A stretch of DNA of 17,948 bases from Desulfobulbus sp. (GCA_028684915.1 JAQUEZ010000117.1:1-17948); one strand, 5' to 3'. Positions 6,163-13,298 are shown, numbered from the stretch's first letter. The notes: generated by a model not told the origin, from the sequence alone. A program made the numbers and translations.

Positions 6163-7830
6163 TTAGTTTGAACTTTTTGGAAGTACAATTTTATCATCTT
6201 TAACGTATAGTCTCCCGTTTGGGTTTGGCTTATATTCATTTATCCATTCTACGAGTCCCTCATAATCTTTCAGCTCCATGTCATATCTTGATGATTTAAA
6301 CTCATCAACCCCTTTTGTAAAAAAGGACGTGGTGGCTAACATTGCATTAGCTACTCTTAAATCCTGCTTAACCCCCCATAGGCCACGAACTATATCCACC
6401 CCTACTTTATTTTCTGGCGCATATTTCTTACATTCCACGATCCAAGAAGTAGAAACCCCAGATATATCTTTAACAATAGCAAACAAATCATAACCCCCAT
6501 CCTTCGTAGATGGTGTTAGTTTGACTTCCCATCCATAGCTAGATAATATCTCGGCAACAAGTTCTTCAAACTGCCTTGGTTGTAATCTATACAATTCTTT
6601 TGGGTTATATTTTAGATAGTTTATAAGTTCCCTATTAATTAAGCAAACAACTTCTATTACTTCTTTTGGAAGGTTTAAACCCTCTTCATAAAGCAACTTA
6701 TCTTTACTTTTTAGAAAATAATCTCGTATACTTTTATGAAAAAATTTATAGTTACCGCATGAATCTCTACTTAAGAATGATCTGCCAGCGACGTCCATTG
6801 TCTTTATCAGGTTAATGGACGGAATGTTTTTAATAATTGCATATAGTTCTATTGGTGTTACATCAACACTATTATTCTTTTCCATAAATGAAGCTATTTC
6901 AGTACATGCGGTATGAAATTCTTCAATTGCAATGCCAGAATTTACACCCAGCGTTTCTATTTTTCTTTGTTCTCGTTGAAGCCAACTTTTCACCAATGCA
7001 CTGTAGATATTTTCTTCATCCCAAGACTCAATATCAGAATCCACTAAATCATGGATATGGCTAAGTAAAAATGGTTTTTGGCGCAACCCTCCCATTCTAT
7101 CTAGCAAAATCTTGGCTTTTTCTACTGGCTCACTGCTTTTTGTGCCATTAAATTTCTTTAAAATATAATCTAAAACTTGGCTGTCATTAAAAGGAGAAAG
7201 ATAAATCATAGGGCATCGATAACCACTATGCACAAGGCATCCAGCTCGGCCAAATGGATCGATATTATTAACTGACGTGTATTGAGTTCTGCAGGTTATT
7301 ATTGCTTTCTTGAAATTTTTTGTCGCATCTAATAGGCTCGTTAGGAGTTGGTTGCTGTCCGCAGTGGGGCTTACGTATTCATCTAGGCTATCAAGAAGAA
7401 TTACTGTTTCATCTTTTCTCTCAATTTTGGAGATTTCACTTAAGGTGTCATTGCCTATTTTTAGCAAAACACACTTATAGTTTTTTGGCCAAAATGAAGA
7501 AAGGTGCGCCAACTTTATCATCACCAACAGGGTGGTTTTTCCCATCCCAGTATCTGACAACAGAATCAGCTGATTACCTCCATCACTAGCTGCGATGGTA
7601 CTTCTGCCGATAAATGTATTTATAACAGTAAGTACAGGGCTTGTAACGATAAGTGCTTTTTCTTCGTCAGCGTAATCAGCTGGATTGATATGCTGGCAAT
7701 ATGGCTCTATGTACGATTTAGCCATTTCAAGGGGATCACCGAAAATATCTGCCATTCTTGACAGTTCTCTATTCCTTTCCTTTTTAAGCCTATTAAGCTT
7801 TTCCAGTAGGTTTTTTATTATAAAATCCAT
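6163..7830 (-). CDS. NACHT-type STAND NTPase with a C-terminal Mrr-like restriction nuclease domain
   Basis: 555 residues from ATG 7830; a weak GGAAA lies about 10 bp upstream. Residues 88-182 form the NTPase core: P-loop LSDTGMGKTTLL (Lys98), Walker B TVILLDSLDEY (142-152) with the NACHT-like D-x-L-D-E, and AIITCRTQY with Arg181. FFHKSIRDYFL at 363-373 matches the F-x-H-x-S...D/E-Y-F motif of the winged helix that follows NACHT modules. Residues 416-520 match Mrr_cat nucleases: QPRQFEELVAEILSSYGWEV, GGYDLFA (Asp448) and WIVECKKY (Glu466, Lys468) give the D...E-x-K site. Proteins of this class oligomerise on sensing an invader and then cut DNA. There is no repeat-type sensor region, and the nuclease is at the C-terminus, whereas Avs-type proteins carry it N-terminally. 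Cytosolic. No paired gene is certain. Confidence 0.85.
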   Translation of the reverse strand: MDFIIKNLLEKLNRLKKERNRELSRMADIFGDPLEMAKSYIEPYCQHINPADYADEEKALIVTSPVLTVINTFIGRSTIAASDGGNQLILLSDTGMGKTTLLVMIKLAHLSSFWPKNYKCVLLKIGNDTLSEISKIERKDETVILLDSLDEYVSPTADSNQLLTSLLDATKNFKKAIITCRTQYTSVNNIDPFGRAGCLVHSGYRCPMIYLSPFNDSQVLDYILKKFNGTKSSEPVEKAKILLDRMGGLRQKPFLLSHIHDLVDSDIESWDEENIYSALVKSWLQREQRKIETLGVNSGIAIEEFHTACTEIASFMEKNNSVDVTPIELYAIIKNIPSINLIKTMDVAGRSFLSRDSCGNYKFFHKSIRDYFLKSKDKLLYEEGLNLPKEVIEVVCLINRELINYLKYNPKELYRLQPRQFEELVAEILSSYGWEVKLTPSTKDGGYDLFAIVKDISGVSTSWIVECKKYAPENKVGVDIVRGLWGVKQDLRVANAMLATTSFFTKGVDEFKSSRYDMELKDYEGLVEWINEYKPNPNGRLYVKDDKIVLPKSSN

Positions 7831-8043
7831 AAAATTTGTTTCCGTAGATAGACTGCAAAATCTTCTAAGTCACTGGGAATTTTATAACGTGAAATCAGCA
7901 TGTTAAATTTTCTAGTGACTTTGATGAGTGAGGCCGGGCCCTGTGTGTTTTGCTAACAAGTTATTATACGGTTTCCGGTTATCATTCAGTATTTTCCCAA
8001 GATGGTTCACGGGCACCGTTTTTGGGCTTCAACTAACTGGCTA

Positions 8044-8334
8044 TCATGCAGTTTTACGGGATAACCAGAAAACCTTCTTGCTCATTGAGTATTTCGGCTC
8101 GACTTCCTCGATCAAAAAATGCTCAAATATCTTCCGAACCTCGGATGTGTCATTGATGGTTATCAGGAACCGACCCTTGATGCCGGCCAGCACCTCGGCC
8201 AGGTTATAAAAATCCTGTTCAACGAAGTTGTGTCCGTAGCAGTTGACGTCCCAATAGAAGGGATCTGTGACTAGCCCTCGCGCTTTAGCCCCAAGCTGCC
8301 ATGCCTTGAAAGCGCATTTTTGTTTCGATGCCAA
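8044..8334 (-). pseudogene. C-terminal remnant of a D12-class adenine-N6 DNA methyltransferase
   Basis: The frame opens with TTG at 8334 and has no ATG; upstream codons stay open for a few residues, but no N-terminal methyltransferase domain follows. The segment VTDPFYWDVNCYGHNFVEQDFYNLAEVL...GRFLITINDTSEVRKIFEHF follows the catalytic-to-C-terminal part of Dam-like D12 enzymes (DPPYW...Y...F...D...LA..L..I.GKF..S.ND...VR..F). The SAM-binding motif I and target-recognition region are missing, and the catalytic DPPY reads DPFY. The tail ends without the usual E-L-L-I ending. It is therefore almost certainly inactive debris of a phage- or plasmid-type methylase. Bases 7831-8043 to its left hold nothing recognisable. 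Confidence 0.7.
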
Positions 8335-8377
8335 CGAGTGTATTGAGAGCCGGTATACACCCCTCCATATTGTTTTA

Positions 8378-8466
8378 CAAGAAGGGGGGAGAGGGGGAAA
8401 TCCGGGACAATGGTCCCGGATAGAGGCACAAGTGCCTATCCTGCCCTAGTTCCCTCCCCTTCCTCT
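8378..8466. other. Strongly folded GC-rich segment (closing stem plus two hairpins)
   Basis: A purine-rich run (8381-8398) faces a pyrimidine-rich run (8449-8466) and can pair with it with a few G-U pairs and mismatches. Enclosed are a perfect 8-bp hairpin, TCCGGGAC / GTCCCGGA with loop AATG (8401-8420), and a second hairpin ATAGAGGCA / TGCCTAT with loop CAAG (8420-8439). The arrangement is a three-way junction. It may be a small RNA, the end of a small mobile element or a transcription barrier between the T4SS genes and the methylase remnant. No RNA family is recognised. Confidence 0.5.
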
Positions 8467-8480
8467 TCTAAAATCTGTTC

Positions 8481-8589
8481 GATGTGATTCAGATGTGATT
8501 CGAATGTTATTCGAATGTATTTTGACCTTAAACGGATGTGATTTAGACGTGTTTCGGATGAAATATGAGCTGATTTCGGATGTCAACAC
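8481..8589 (+). repeat. Array of nine degenerate 11-bp repeats
   Basis: Units with consensus GATGTGATTCG start at 8481, 8492, 8503, 8514, then after a 10-bp unit at 8535, 8546, 8557, 8568 and 8579. The first two units are nearly identical and the last ones are weaker. The 11-bp step is about one DNA turn, so a protein could bind every unit on one face of the helix, as in partition, transfer-origin or operator arrays. The array lies 66 bp downstream of the virB6-like stop codon. Bases 8590-8654 hold nothing else recognisable. Confidence 0.6.
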
Positions 8590-8654
8590 GCCACCTGGAA
8601 ACAAAAACCCGTTGAGGCTCCATCTATTGTTGTAGATGTTGAAAGAACTTTTAA

Positions 8655-9695
8655 TCAGCCATTTTTAAATACTTTGTTATTGCCTCTCGTTTTATTCCAG
8701 ACAGCCCTTATGGGAGCTGACGCTATTTTTAGATCAGCTATACCGCGAACAAATTGCCTCCGTACATTCACGGGCCGCGTAGCTGCCACAGCGCCTTTGC
8801 TCTTACCGTATAGGGCACCTACGGCACCGAGGGTACCAATTGCCACGCCACCACCTAAGGCGGAAGCAATAGATGGTACTTGCCACAGCACTAATAAGCC
8901 TATAGTACAAAATACAATCGCAATCACAATGCTGACTGTTGATGGGTTGGCCAAAGCCTCTGGCGTAGCAACCGCACCGAGAAGATACGTTTGTATTATG
9001 GTTAGCATTATTTTTATCATGGCAGCAGTAAGTACCGCTAAAAAAACGAAATTAAAGGCCTGCCCTAACCATGTATCCAGAAAACGTTTTGTTGCCTCAA
9101 ACATTGACATCAATATAGGTATCGGCCCTATTGCCAAAAGCACAGCCAACGCAATTTTGGATAACACCAGTAAAAACGCTGCGTATGCTGTTAATAGCAT
9201 GCCCGCCAACAGGACCCCCGCGCCCCACAACAAAAGACTCAGGTCCGGAATGCCAACAGTGCTACTCCAAGGCTCGGCCTTGGCCATCTGTGCGCATGCT
9301 ACATAGACATCGTAAAAATGGCCTGCAAATTGATCAAGAAATTGGGTGCTGGTTGCTGGTACCGACGAGCCGGAAGCGATAATCGCCGCCAGGGCATCAG
9401 GAGACTGCCATAAAAAATTAGCGACAAAAGTGTTGTACTGGCCGAGACTAAGCGCAATGCCTACGATCACTTCCAACCGGACGATCCGTTGCACTCCATC
9501 GGTAACAGGTTCCGAAATAGTACCTCTCAACATCGACCATCCCCAAAACATCACATATATTGTGAGCATCGTGGTAGCAACAGGAGTGATACTGGTGATT
9601 ATGTCGCTTGCTGTAGATTGTATGTAGCTCTCAAGTGTCGCATTGATTTTTGTAAAAAGGTCCGTGAAAAAATGAAAAGCCGCTGGAGTTACCAT
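8655..9695 (-). CDS. virB6: VirB6/TrbL-type inner-membrane channel protein of a type IV secretion system
   Basis: 346 residues, ATG 9695 with a weak GGTGAT upstream. Six or so hydrophobic segments: about 38-58, 70-85, 155-178 and 180-200 (nearly continuous, TAYAAFLLVLSKIALAVLL then GPIPILMSMF), 215-245 and 255-285. The GPIPI...F...FLDTWLGQAFNFVF region is the best-conserved signature of VirB6 proteins, with a Trp in the LDTWL stretch. The C-terminal ~45 residues are basic and cytosolic. VirB6 forms part of the inner-membrane stalk and platform through which the substrate passes. It follows the lipoprotein gene by 4 bp and VirB5 before that, the classical VirB5-(lipoprotein)-VirB6 order. No VirB8-VirB11 or coupling protein follows, so the operon is cut off here. 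Confidence 0.88.
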   Translation of the reverse strand: MVTPAAFHFFTDLFTKINATLESYIQSTASDIITSITPVATTMLTIYVMFWGWSMLRGTISEPVTDGVQRIVRLEVIVGIALSLGQYNTFVANFLWQSPDALAAIIASGSSVPATSTQFLDQFAGHFYDVYVACAQMAKAEPWSSTVGIPDLSLLLWGAGVLLAGMLLTAYAAFLLVLSKIALAVLLAIGPIPILMSMFEATKRFLDTWLGQAFNFVFLAVLTAAMIKIMLTIIQTYLLGAVATPEALANPSTVSIVIAIVFCTIGLLVLWQVPSIASALGGGVAIGTLGAVGALYGKSKGAVAATRPVNVRRQFVRGIADLKIASAPIRAVWNKTRGNNKVFKNG

Positions 9696-9699
9696 ATTA

Positions 9700-9984
9700 T
9701 CACCATTTTTGAATTGTTTTTACGGCATCCTTTTCAATAGAGCGTTCTATGTTGCGTTGATTTTGCAACTTTTCGCACGTCCGATTTGAAATCGTAGTTC
9801 TGTTTTTCCCAGGGCACCACATTTTCAAAAATTCTTCAGTGGTCATCGTATTCCCTTTTGAATCTGTCAAGTGTTGTATGTCCGAAACAATAGGAACGCC
9901 GTCTGAATCTGTGTTTTTATCGTGACAACCATTCAACAACAGCATCAACGCTTGAATAAAAATGAGAAAGATCAATTTTATCAT
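9700..9984 (-). CDS. Small lipoprotein between virB5 and virB6 (EexN/VirB7-like position)
   Basis: 94 residues, ATG 9984, GGTGAC about 6 bp upstream. A short basic start, a hydrophobic core and the lipobox LLLNGC predict lipidation at Cys20 and anchoring in a membrane facing the periplasm. Two further cysteines (57 and 70) flank a short basic loop, as in EexN-like entry-exclusion lipoproteins that sit at this position in several conjugative plasmids. The last ~23 residues (LQNQRNIERSIEKDAVKTI...) are close to the end of the neighbouring VirB5 (LQNQRNMERSMAKDAVNTI...), so part of this gene probably arose by duplication of the virB5 3' end. It starts 7 bp after the virB5 stop. The entry-exclusion role is an inference from position and size. 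Confidence 0.65.
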   Translation of the reverse strand: MIKLIFLIFIQALMLLLNGCHDKNTDSDGVPIVSDIQHLTDSKGNTMTTEEFLKMWCPGKNRTTISNRTCEKLQNQRNIERSIEKDAVKTIQKW

Positions 9985-9991
9985 ATTTATG

Positions 9992-10693
9992 TCACCAATT
10001 GGGAATAGTATTTACCGCGTCTTTTGCCATGGAGCGTTCCATGTTACGTTGATTCTGCAAATCCCGCTGAGCCTGTGCCAATTGAGCGAACAACGCAAGT
10101 TTGGTACTCTCGTTTTGCTGCATAACCTGTTCGGCCTGGATACGAGCTTGCAGATCGGCAATATCTTTTGCGTCGGGAGAGGCATTCACCTTATCCAGTA
10201 ACACCTGGATATCAGCAAATCGTTGACTCGCTTTAGCATAGCCATCTTCGGCAACAGCACGGTTTACAGCCGCTTGGTTGGCGTCGTTTTGGTGATCTAT
10301 AGCCGTTTGGCTGGCCGGATCAATCCAGGTGTCAGAAAGATTAATTCTTTTGTTTTGAGCAAGGATCGAGGCTGAGTTTTCGTAGCCATTTGTGAGAATG
10401 GTTTGATAATTAGACGGTAAATAGTTTCGCAATGATGGATTATTGACCAAATCTGCCATGCCCCTTATGCCGTTAAGGCTGGCGTATTGTTGTTGCATCT
10501 GTTGGAATTGTTGTTCCATTTGTTGAAACTGTTGCGCCCAGGCCGCAACTTGTTTTACCGCTTCTGCCACGCTCAAAACCTGTTGTGCGACACTGGCACC
10601 ATCAATTACCGGTATTCCGGCTAGTGCCGGAGTTGTCACGGTTACACCGAGCAAAAAAACGCACAAGTATTTCAGACTCTTCAATTTCTCCAT
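9992..10693 (-). CDS. virB5: VirB5-type minor pilus protein of a type IV secretion system
   Basis: 233 residues. ATG 10693 is preceded by GGAGGGAATCA, a strong ribosome site. The signal peptide is residues 1-25 (ending PALA before GIPV), so the product is periplasmic. Residues 36-72 are a Gln-rich coiled coil (AAWAQQFQQMEQQFQQMQQQ), and the C-terminal half is a long helical region (about 125-225). This architecture and length are typical of VirB5/TrbJ-like proteins, which sit at the pilus tip and help contact the recipient cell. The start lies inside the upstream membrane-protein gene. The last 23 residues recur in the next gene. Confidence 0.85.
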   Translation of the reverse strand: MEKLKSLKYLCVFLLGVTVTTPALAGIPVIDGASVAQQVLSVAEAVKQVAAWAQQFQQMEQQFQQMQQQYASLNGIRGMADLVNNPSLRNYLPSNYQTILTNGYENSASILAQNKRINLSDTWIDPASQTAIDHQNDANQAAVNRAVAEDGYAKASQRFADIQVLLDKVNASPDAKDIADLQARIQAEQVMQQNESTKLALFAQLAQAQRDLQNQRNMERSMAKDAVNTIPNW

Positions 10694-11045
10694 TGATTCC
10701 CTCCATTATTTTTTTTGTTTCTGATTTTGCCGTGCGAAGGCCATTTTTTTGCCAATTTGAAAACCACAGAAAGCACAGTACCGACGCGATTGCCAATGCC
10801 ATCACCCAGAGTACGCCTCGGGGCAAATCAGGGTTGCCAAATATCATCAGCCACGAGGGGGTGAAAGCGGAAAAAAACAAAACTGTGAAAATGATCCCGC
10901 CAAGCAAGAGCAATAGCCCCAAAAAACAAAAATTCAGCCAAATAAACGCCAACCTAATCAATCGTGTAATACACAGCCATATCATGGCAATACAGACAGC
11001 TATTCGTTCCGCCTCGTGAATTATTCTTTTTATGTTAATGTCCAT
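10602..11045 (-). CDS. Small integral membrane protein at the head of the T4SS operon, function unknown
   Basis: 147 residues, ATG 11045 with GGAAGG about 7 bp upstream. Hydrophobic segments at about 15-33, 33-62 (FCFLGLLLLLGGIIFTVLFF) and 78-96 (VLWVMALAIASVLCFLWF) suggest three membrane passes with a charged cytosolic tail. I recognise no family. Its 3' end overlaps the start of virB5 by 92 bp in another frame, and the last ~30 residues (ILVRFFARCNRDNSGTS...) are the shadow of the VirB5 signal peptide. The gene may therefore once have ended earlier, or the overlap may couple translation. It is likely co-transcribed with virB5 and virB6. Confidence 0.6.
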   Translation of the reverse strand: MDINIKRIIHEAERIAVCIAMIWLCITRLIRLAFIWLNFCFLGLLLLLGGIIFTVLFFSAFTPSWLMIFGNPDLPRGVLWVMALAIASVLCFLWFSNWQKNGLRTAKSETKKIMEGINGEIEESEILVRFFARCNRDNSGTSRNTGN

Positions 11046-11070
11046 TGGCTACCTTCCAAAAAAGCAGTAT

Positions 11071-11088
11071 CTAGCGTAGCAACGCTAG
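11071..11088. repeat. Hairpin site, inverted partner of 11852-11865
   Basis: CTAGCGT-AGCA-ACGCTAG is a 7-bp perfect stem with a 4-base loop. It lies 26 bp upstream of the T4SS operon's first start codon. Its core GCGTAGCAACGCTA (11074-11087) recurs inverted at 11852-11865, on the far side of the Rep-like gene 11246-11746. A shared operator for transfer and replication genes is possible. Confidence 0.5.
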
Positions 11089-11245
11089 CGTAGAATCGTT
11101 ACCGATCTGCCGTAAGACACCGGAGATCGATAGGCCACTAGCCCCCCAGACCCAGTCAATCATTCACCCCCTCTTCTCATAATTTTTCATTTGGTTTATT
11201 CGGCAATATTTTCTAATTTAATCGATATTATAGGTATTTGCACTG

Positions 11246-11746
11246 TCACCAGACAAGTTCACAATCAGCTGGTACTGTCCACCGGGTATCAACCACTATC
11301 CTGTATGTATTTTTAGCGGTGGTACTATAGTTAAGGAGAGGCATGATCCACTTGCCTTGAGGGGTCTCCAGTGCAACGTTATAGGTACTTAACCCGGTTA
11401 AGGCCCAGTCCAGCATTTCCGCCGTCTCTTGACCTTGGATGCAGAGTCCAAGGCCTCGTCGCAGGTCTGTGCAAGATATCGTCACCGGCTCGCCAGTCGG
11501 CACTTGGTGGGCAAGCTGTAGCACGTACAACCAGACCCGCCGTTCAAAAAAGGATAGTTGCCGCCCCCACCCCCGTACACGAACCCCTTTGCTCCGTCGC
11601 AATATTGCACCGTCATGGCGTTCTTCCTTTCCCGGCCCTGCCACAAACTGCGGGGCGCGAATCAGTAAATCTGACAGGAGTATTTGTTTGTCTTTTTTTT
11701 GTTCTTTGCGGATCGCAGTAGCGGCCTTATTCTTAGCTGCAGCCAT
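11246..11746 (-). CDS. Short protein with a winged-helix region like the first domain of plasmid Rep initiators
   Basis: 166 residues; ATG 11746 has AAGGAG 8 bp upstream, a very strong site. The first ~35 residues are basic and flexible. Residues 63-155 (LSFFERRVWLYVLQLAHQV, then the DLRRGLGL turn, then ETAEMLDWALTGLSTYNVAL) look like the first winged-helix domain of TrfA/RepA-type initiators. A second DNA-binding domain is absent and the frame ends at TGA 11246 with no continuation visible, so it may be a truncated initiator or a dedicated copy-control protein. It lies downstream of the iteron origin and reads away from it. Bases 11089-11245 after it show no terminator that I can support. 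Confidence 0.55.
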   Translation of the reverse strand: MAAAKNKAATAIRKEQKKDKQILLSDLLIRAPQFVAGPGKEERHDGAILRRSKGVRVRGWGRQLSFFERRVWLYVLQLAHQVPTGEPVTISCTDLRRGLGLCIQGQETAEMLDWALTGLSTYNVALETPQGKWIMPLLNYSTTAKNTYRIVVDTRWTVPADCELVW

Positions 11747-11780
11747 GATCTGATCTCCTTATTAGATCGATTGATGGTTA

Positions 11781-11816
11781 GGTGTTGGCCGTGGGGGTCT
11801 ACCCATGGCCAGCACC
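11781..11816 (+). other. 15-bp hairpin upstream of the Rep-like gene
   Basis: GGTGTTGGCCGTGGG (11781-11795) pairs with 11802-11816 around the loop GGTCTA. All 15 positions pair in plus-strand RNA, two of them as G-U; the minus-strand RNA would have two A-C mismatches. This favours a plus-strand structure, antisense to the leader of the gene starting at 11746. A single-strand initiation site or a countertranscript are alternatives. Confidence 0.45.
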
Positions 11817-12000
11817 GACTATAAATCAAAAGGCGGCTGGGCCACTCCAGTTAGCGTTGCTACGCATGGGGTAGCTATTGATTCGCGTCTGTGAAGTCAA
11901 CCGCTCTAGTCGTAACGCCCTCAAAACCTTCTCTTCTCTCAGCGCCCTTTCTAGTTTTTTCAATCCGGCGACAGCCGGGAGTGAAGTCTCAAGCTGTTGC

Positions 12001-12050
12001 TTTCGAAAAAGAGCGGCAGCTCTTTCGAAATATCCTTTAAGCCCTTAAAG
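12001..12050. other. Paired dyads next to the iterons (origin-associated)
   Basis: TTTCGAA-AAAGAGC-GGCA-GCTCTTT-CGAAA (12001-12030) forms a 12-bp stem with a 2-base bulge. It is followed by CTTTAAG-CC-CTTAAAG (12035-12050) and a direct copy of CTTTAAGCCCTT just after. Structures of this kind are common beside iteron origins. I find no good DnaA box. Bases 11866-12000 show nothing else. Confidence 0.45.
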
Positions 12051-12111
12051 ACCTTTAAGCCCTTTCTACGGACCGCTAGCCCTTGCTGGATGGGCGATAG
12101 CGGGCGATGCT

Positions 12112-12194
12112 ATGGGTCAAAAGACGTGTATCCATGGGTCAAAAGACGTGTATCTATGGGTCAAAAGACGTGTATTCATGGATCAAAAGACGTG
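12112..12194 (+). repeat. oriV: Iteron array of a plasmid replication origin (four direct repeats, 22-bp period)
   Basis: Units start at 12112, 12134, 12156 and 12178. Each contains ATGGGTCAAAAGACGTG, followed by TATCC or TATTC-type bases; the fourth unit has one change (GGATC) and loses its tail. The 22-bp step equals two helical turns, the usual spacing for iterons bound by Rep proteins of the TrfA/RepA type. The array lies 21 bp past the stop of the initiator gene (12216) and upstream of the second Rep-like gene. The initiator encoded by the adjacent gene is the expected binder. Confidence 0.88.
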
Positions 12195-12215
12195 CCCATG
12201 GCAATTGACCTAAAA

Positions 12216-13280
12216 TTATTTGGTTTTTTCAGCGCCTTTTTTTAGGGACGGCAGAGCATTTTTTTCGCGCTCCAGACGAACAATATCTTGCGCCACAAAC
12301 CGGCTCTTCTTGGTCAAGATGCCGTGCCTGATGAGTTCAGCAATGGCTGTCTTTAACCTGCGCCTGATCTCTATTGCCGGTTGCTCACGATCCATGTTGA
12401 GCGCATCGGCCAAGGTGAGGTAATGCCCCTCAAACACCTTGCTTTGCCGATGGCTCTGGGTAAACCGATAAAGGGCCTTGGCAATGACGCCTTTCATCGC
12501 CACCCGCTTTGACACGTCCACCAGGGTGATGGTTCCAGCGTAATAGGTTTCATAAAAAAACGGATTTACGGTTGCCGTCAGTTCTTTCTTTTCCTCGTCC
12601 CAATGGACATTGGCAAGCATGGCTGACATACTAGAGATGCGTGGAGGTTTGCGTTTTCCGCCTTTAGTGTTACCGGCTGCAATAGACAATTCGACCCCTG
12701 CCACCGTGAGCAGTTTGAGTGCATCGATAAGCCGTTTGTAAGCGTCCTTTCCCGGTTTGGCATAGCCCAACAGCCTCAATAACGGCCAAGCCGGGCCGCG
12801 ATAAGTGTACGTTTTTCGACCATCGGTTTCCGTTTCTGTCCGGCGTTGACTGACATTATCCAGGATAGCCAAGAGCGCCATCAGTGCGTCTTCTTCGTGG
12901 GTGGAGAGTTTCGGCCCGGTGTACTTGATCGCGCCCCATCCTGCCGAGGTGATAAGATACCCTCGTAAAAAATCTCTATGACCAAGATTTTTCGCGTTCA
13001 TCGGAAAGAAAGGGCTACACCTTGTCAAATCGGTCGGATACCCGCACCAGGCCGCCAAGGTGGTTTGTGTCGGACCTGTCGCCGTAGCGACGCGGATCGC
13101 GGCGGCCTGCTCGGAAGCTTCATTTCCTAACGCTGCCCTACTAAGCATCAACTGCCGTAAGGTTATTGCGGTTTGCCGAGTCGAGACTGGTAACGGCAGG
13201 ACATCCTTCCAATCCTCTTCGCTCATCCACACCGGCTTCTCTGTTTGCGCGTCGGAGAGGGTGTCGATTCCTCGCTCCAT
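12216..13280 (-). CDS. Plasmid replication initiator, TrfA/RepA-like
   Basis: 354 residues from ATG 13280; no clear ribosome site, but the gene starts 18 bp after the HTH gene's stop, so coupling is likely. Residues 70-145 carry AAWCGYPTDLTRCSPFFPMN ... HEEDALMALLAIL, the conserved opening of TrfA-like initiators (R-x-x-x-F...D..V/L-x-x-L-L). A first winged helix lies at about 162-200 (LLRLLGYAKPGKDAYKRLIDALKLL) and a second at about 255-330 (VIAKALYRFTQSHR ... LADALNMDREQPAIEIRRRL...GILTKK). These bind origin iterons and load the replisome; four iterons lie just beyond the 3' end. The length is normal and the protein appears intact. Together with the integrases it suggests an element that can live both integrated and as a replicon. 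Confidence 0.82.
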   Translation of the reverse strand: MERGIDTLSDAQTEKPVWMSEEDWKDVLPLPVSTRQTAITLRQLMLSRAALGNEASEQAAAIRVATATGPTQTTLAAWCGYPTDLTRCSPFFPMNAKNLGHRDFLRGYLITSAGWGAIKYTGPKLSTHEEDALMALLAILDNVSQRRTETETDGRKTYTYRGPAWPLLRLLGYAKPGKDAYKRLIDALKLLTVAGVELSIAAGNTKGGKRKPPRISSMSAMLANVHWDEEKKELTATVNPFFYETYYAGTITLVDVSKRVAMKGVIAKALYRFTQSHRQSKVFEGHYLTLADALNMDREQPAIEIRRRLKTAIAELIRHGILTKKSRFVAQDIVRLEREKNALPSLKKGAEKTK

Positions 13281-13298
13281 AGAGAATGTTATTTGCTG

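Noticed and set aside
8481..8589. CRISPR array
   Set aside because: Units are 11 bp, tandem without unique spacers, and no cas genes are present.
8674..9306. Plus-strand 210-residue open frame opposite virB6
   Set aside because: Antisense of a clear membrane-protein gene; composition follows the complement of hydrophobic codons and there is no ribosome site.
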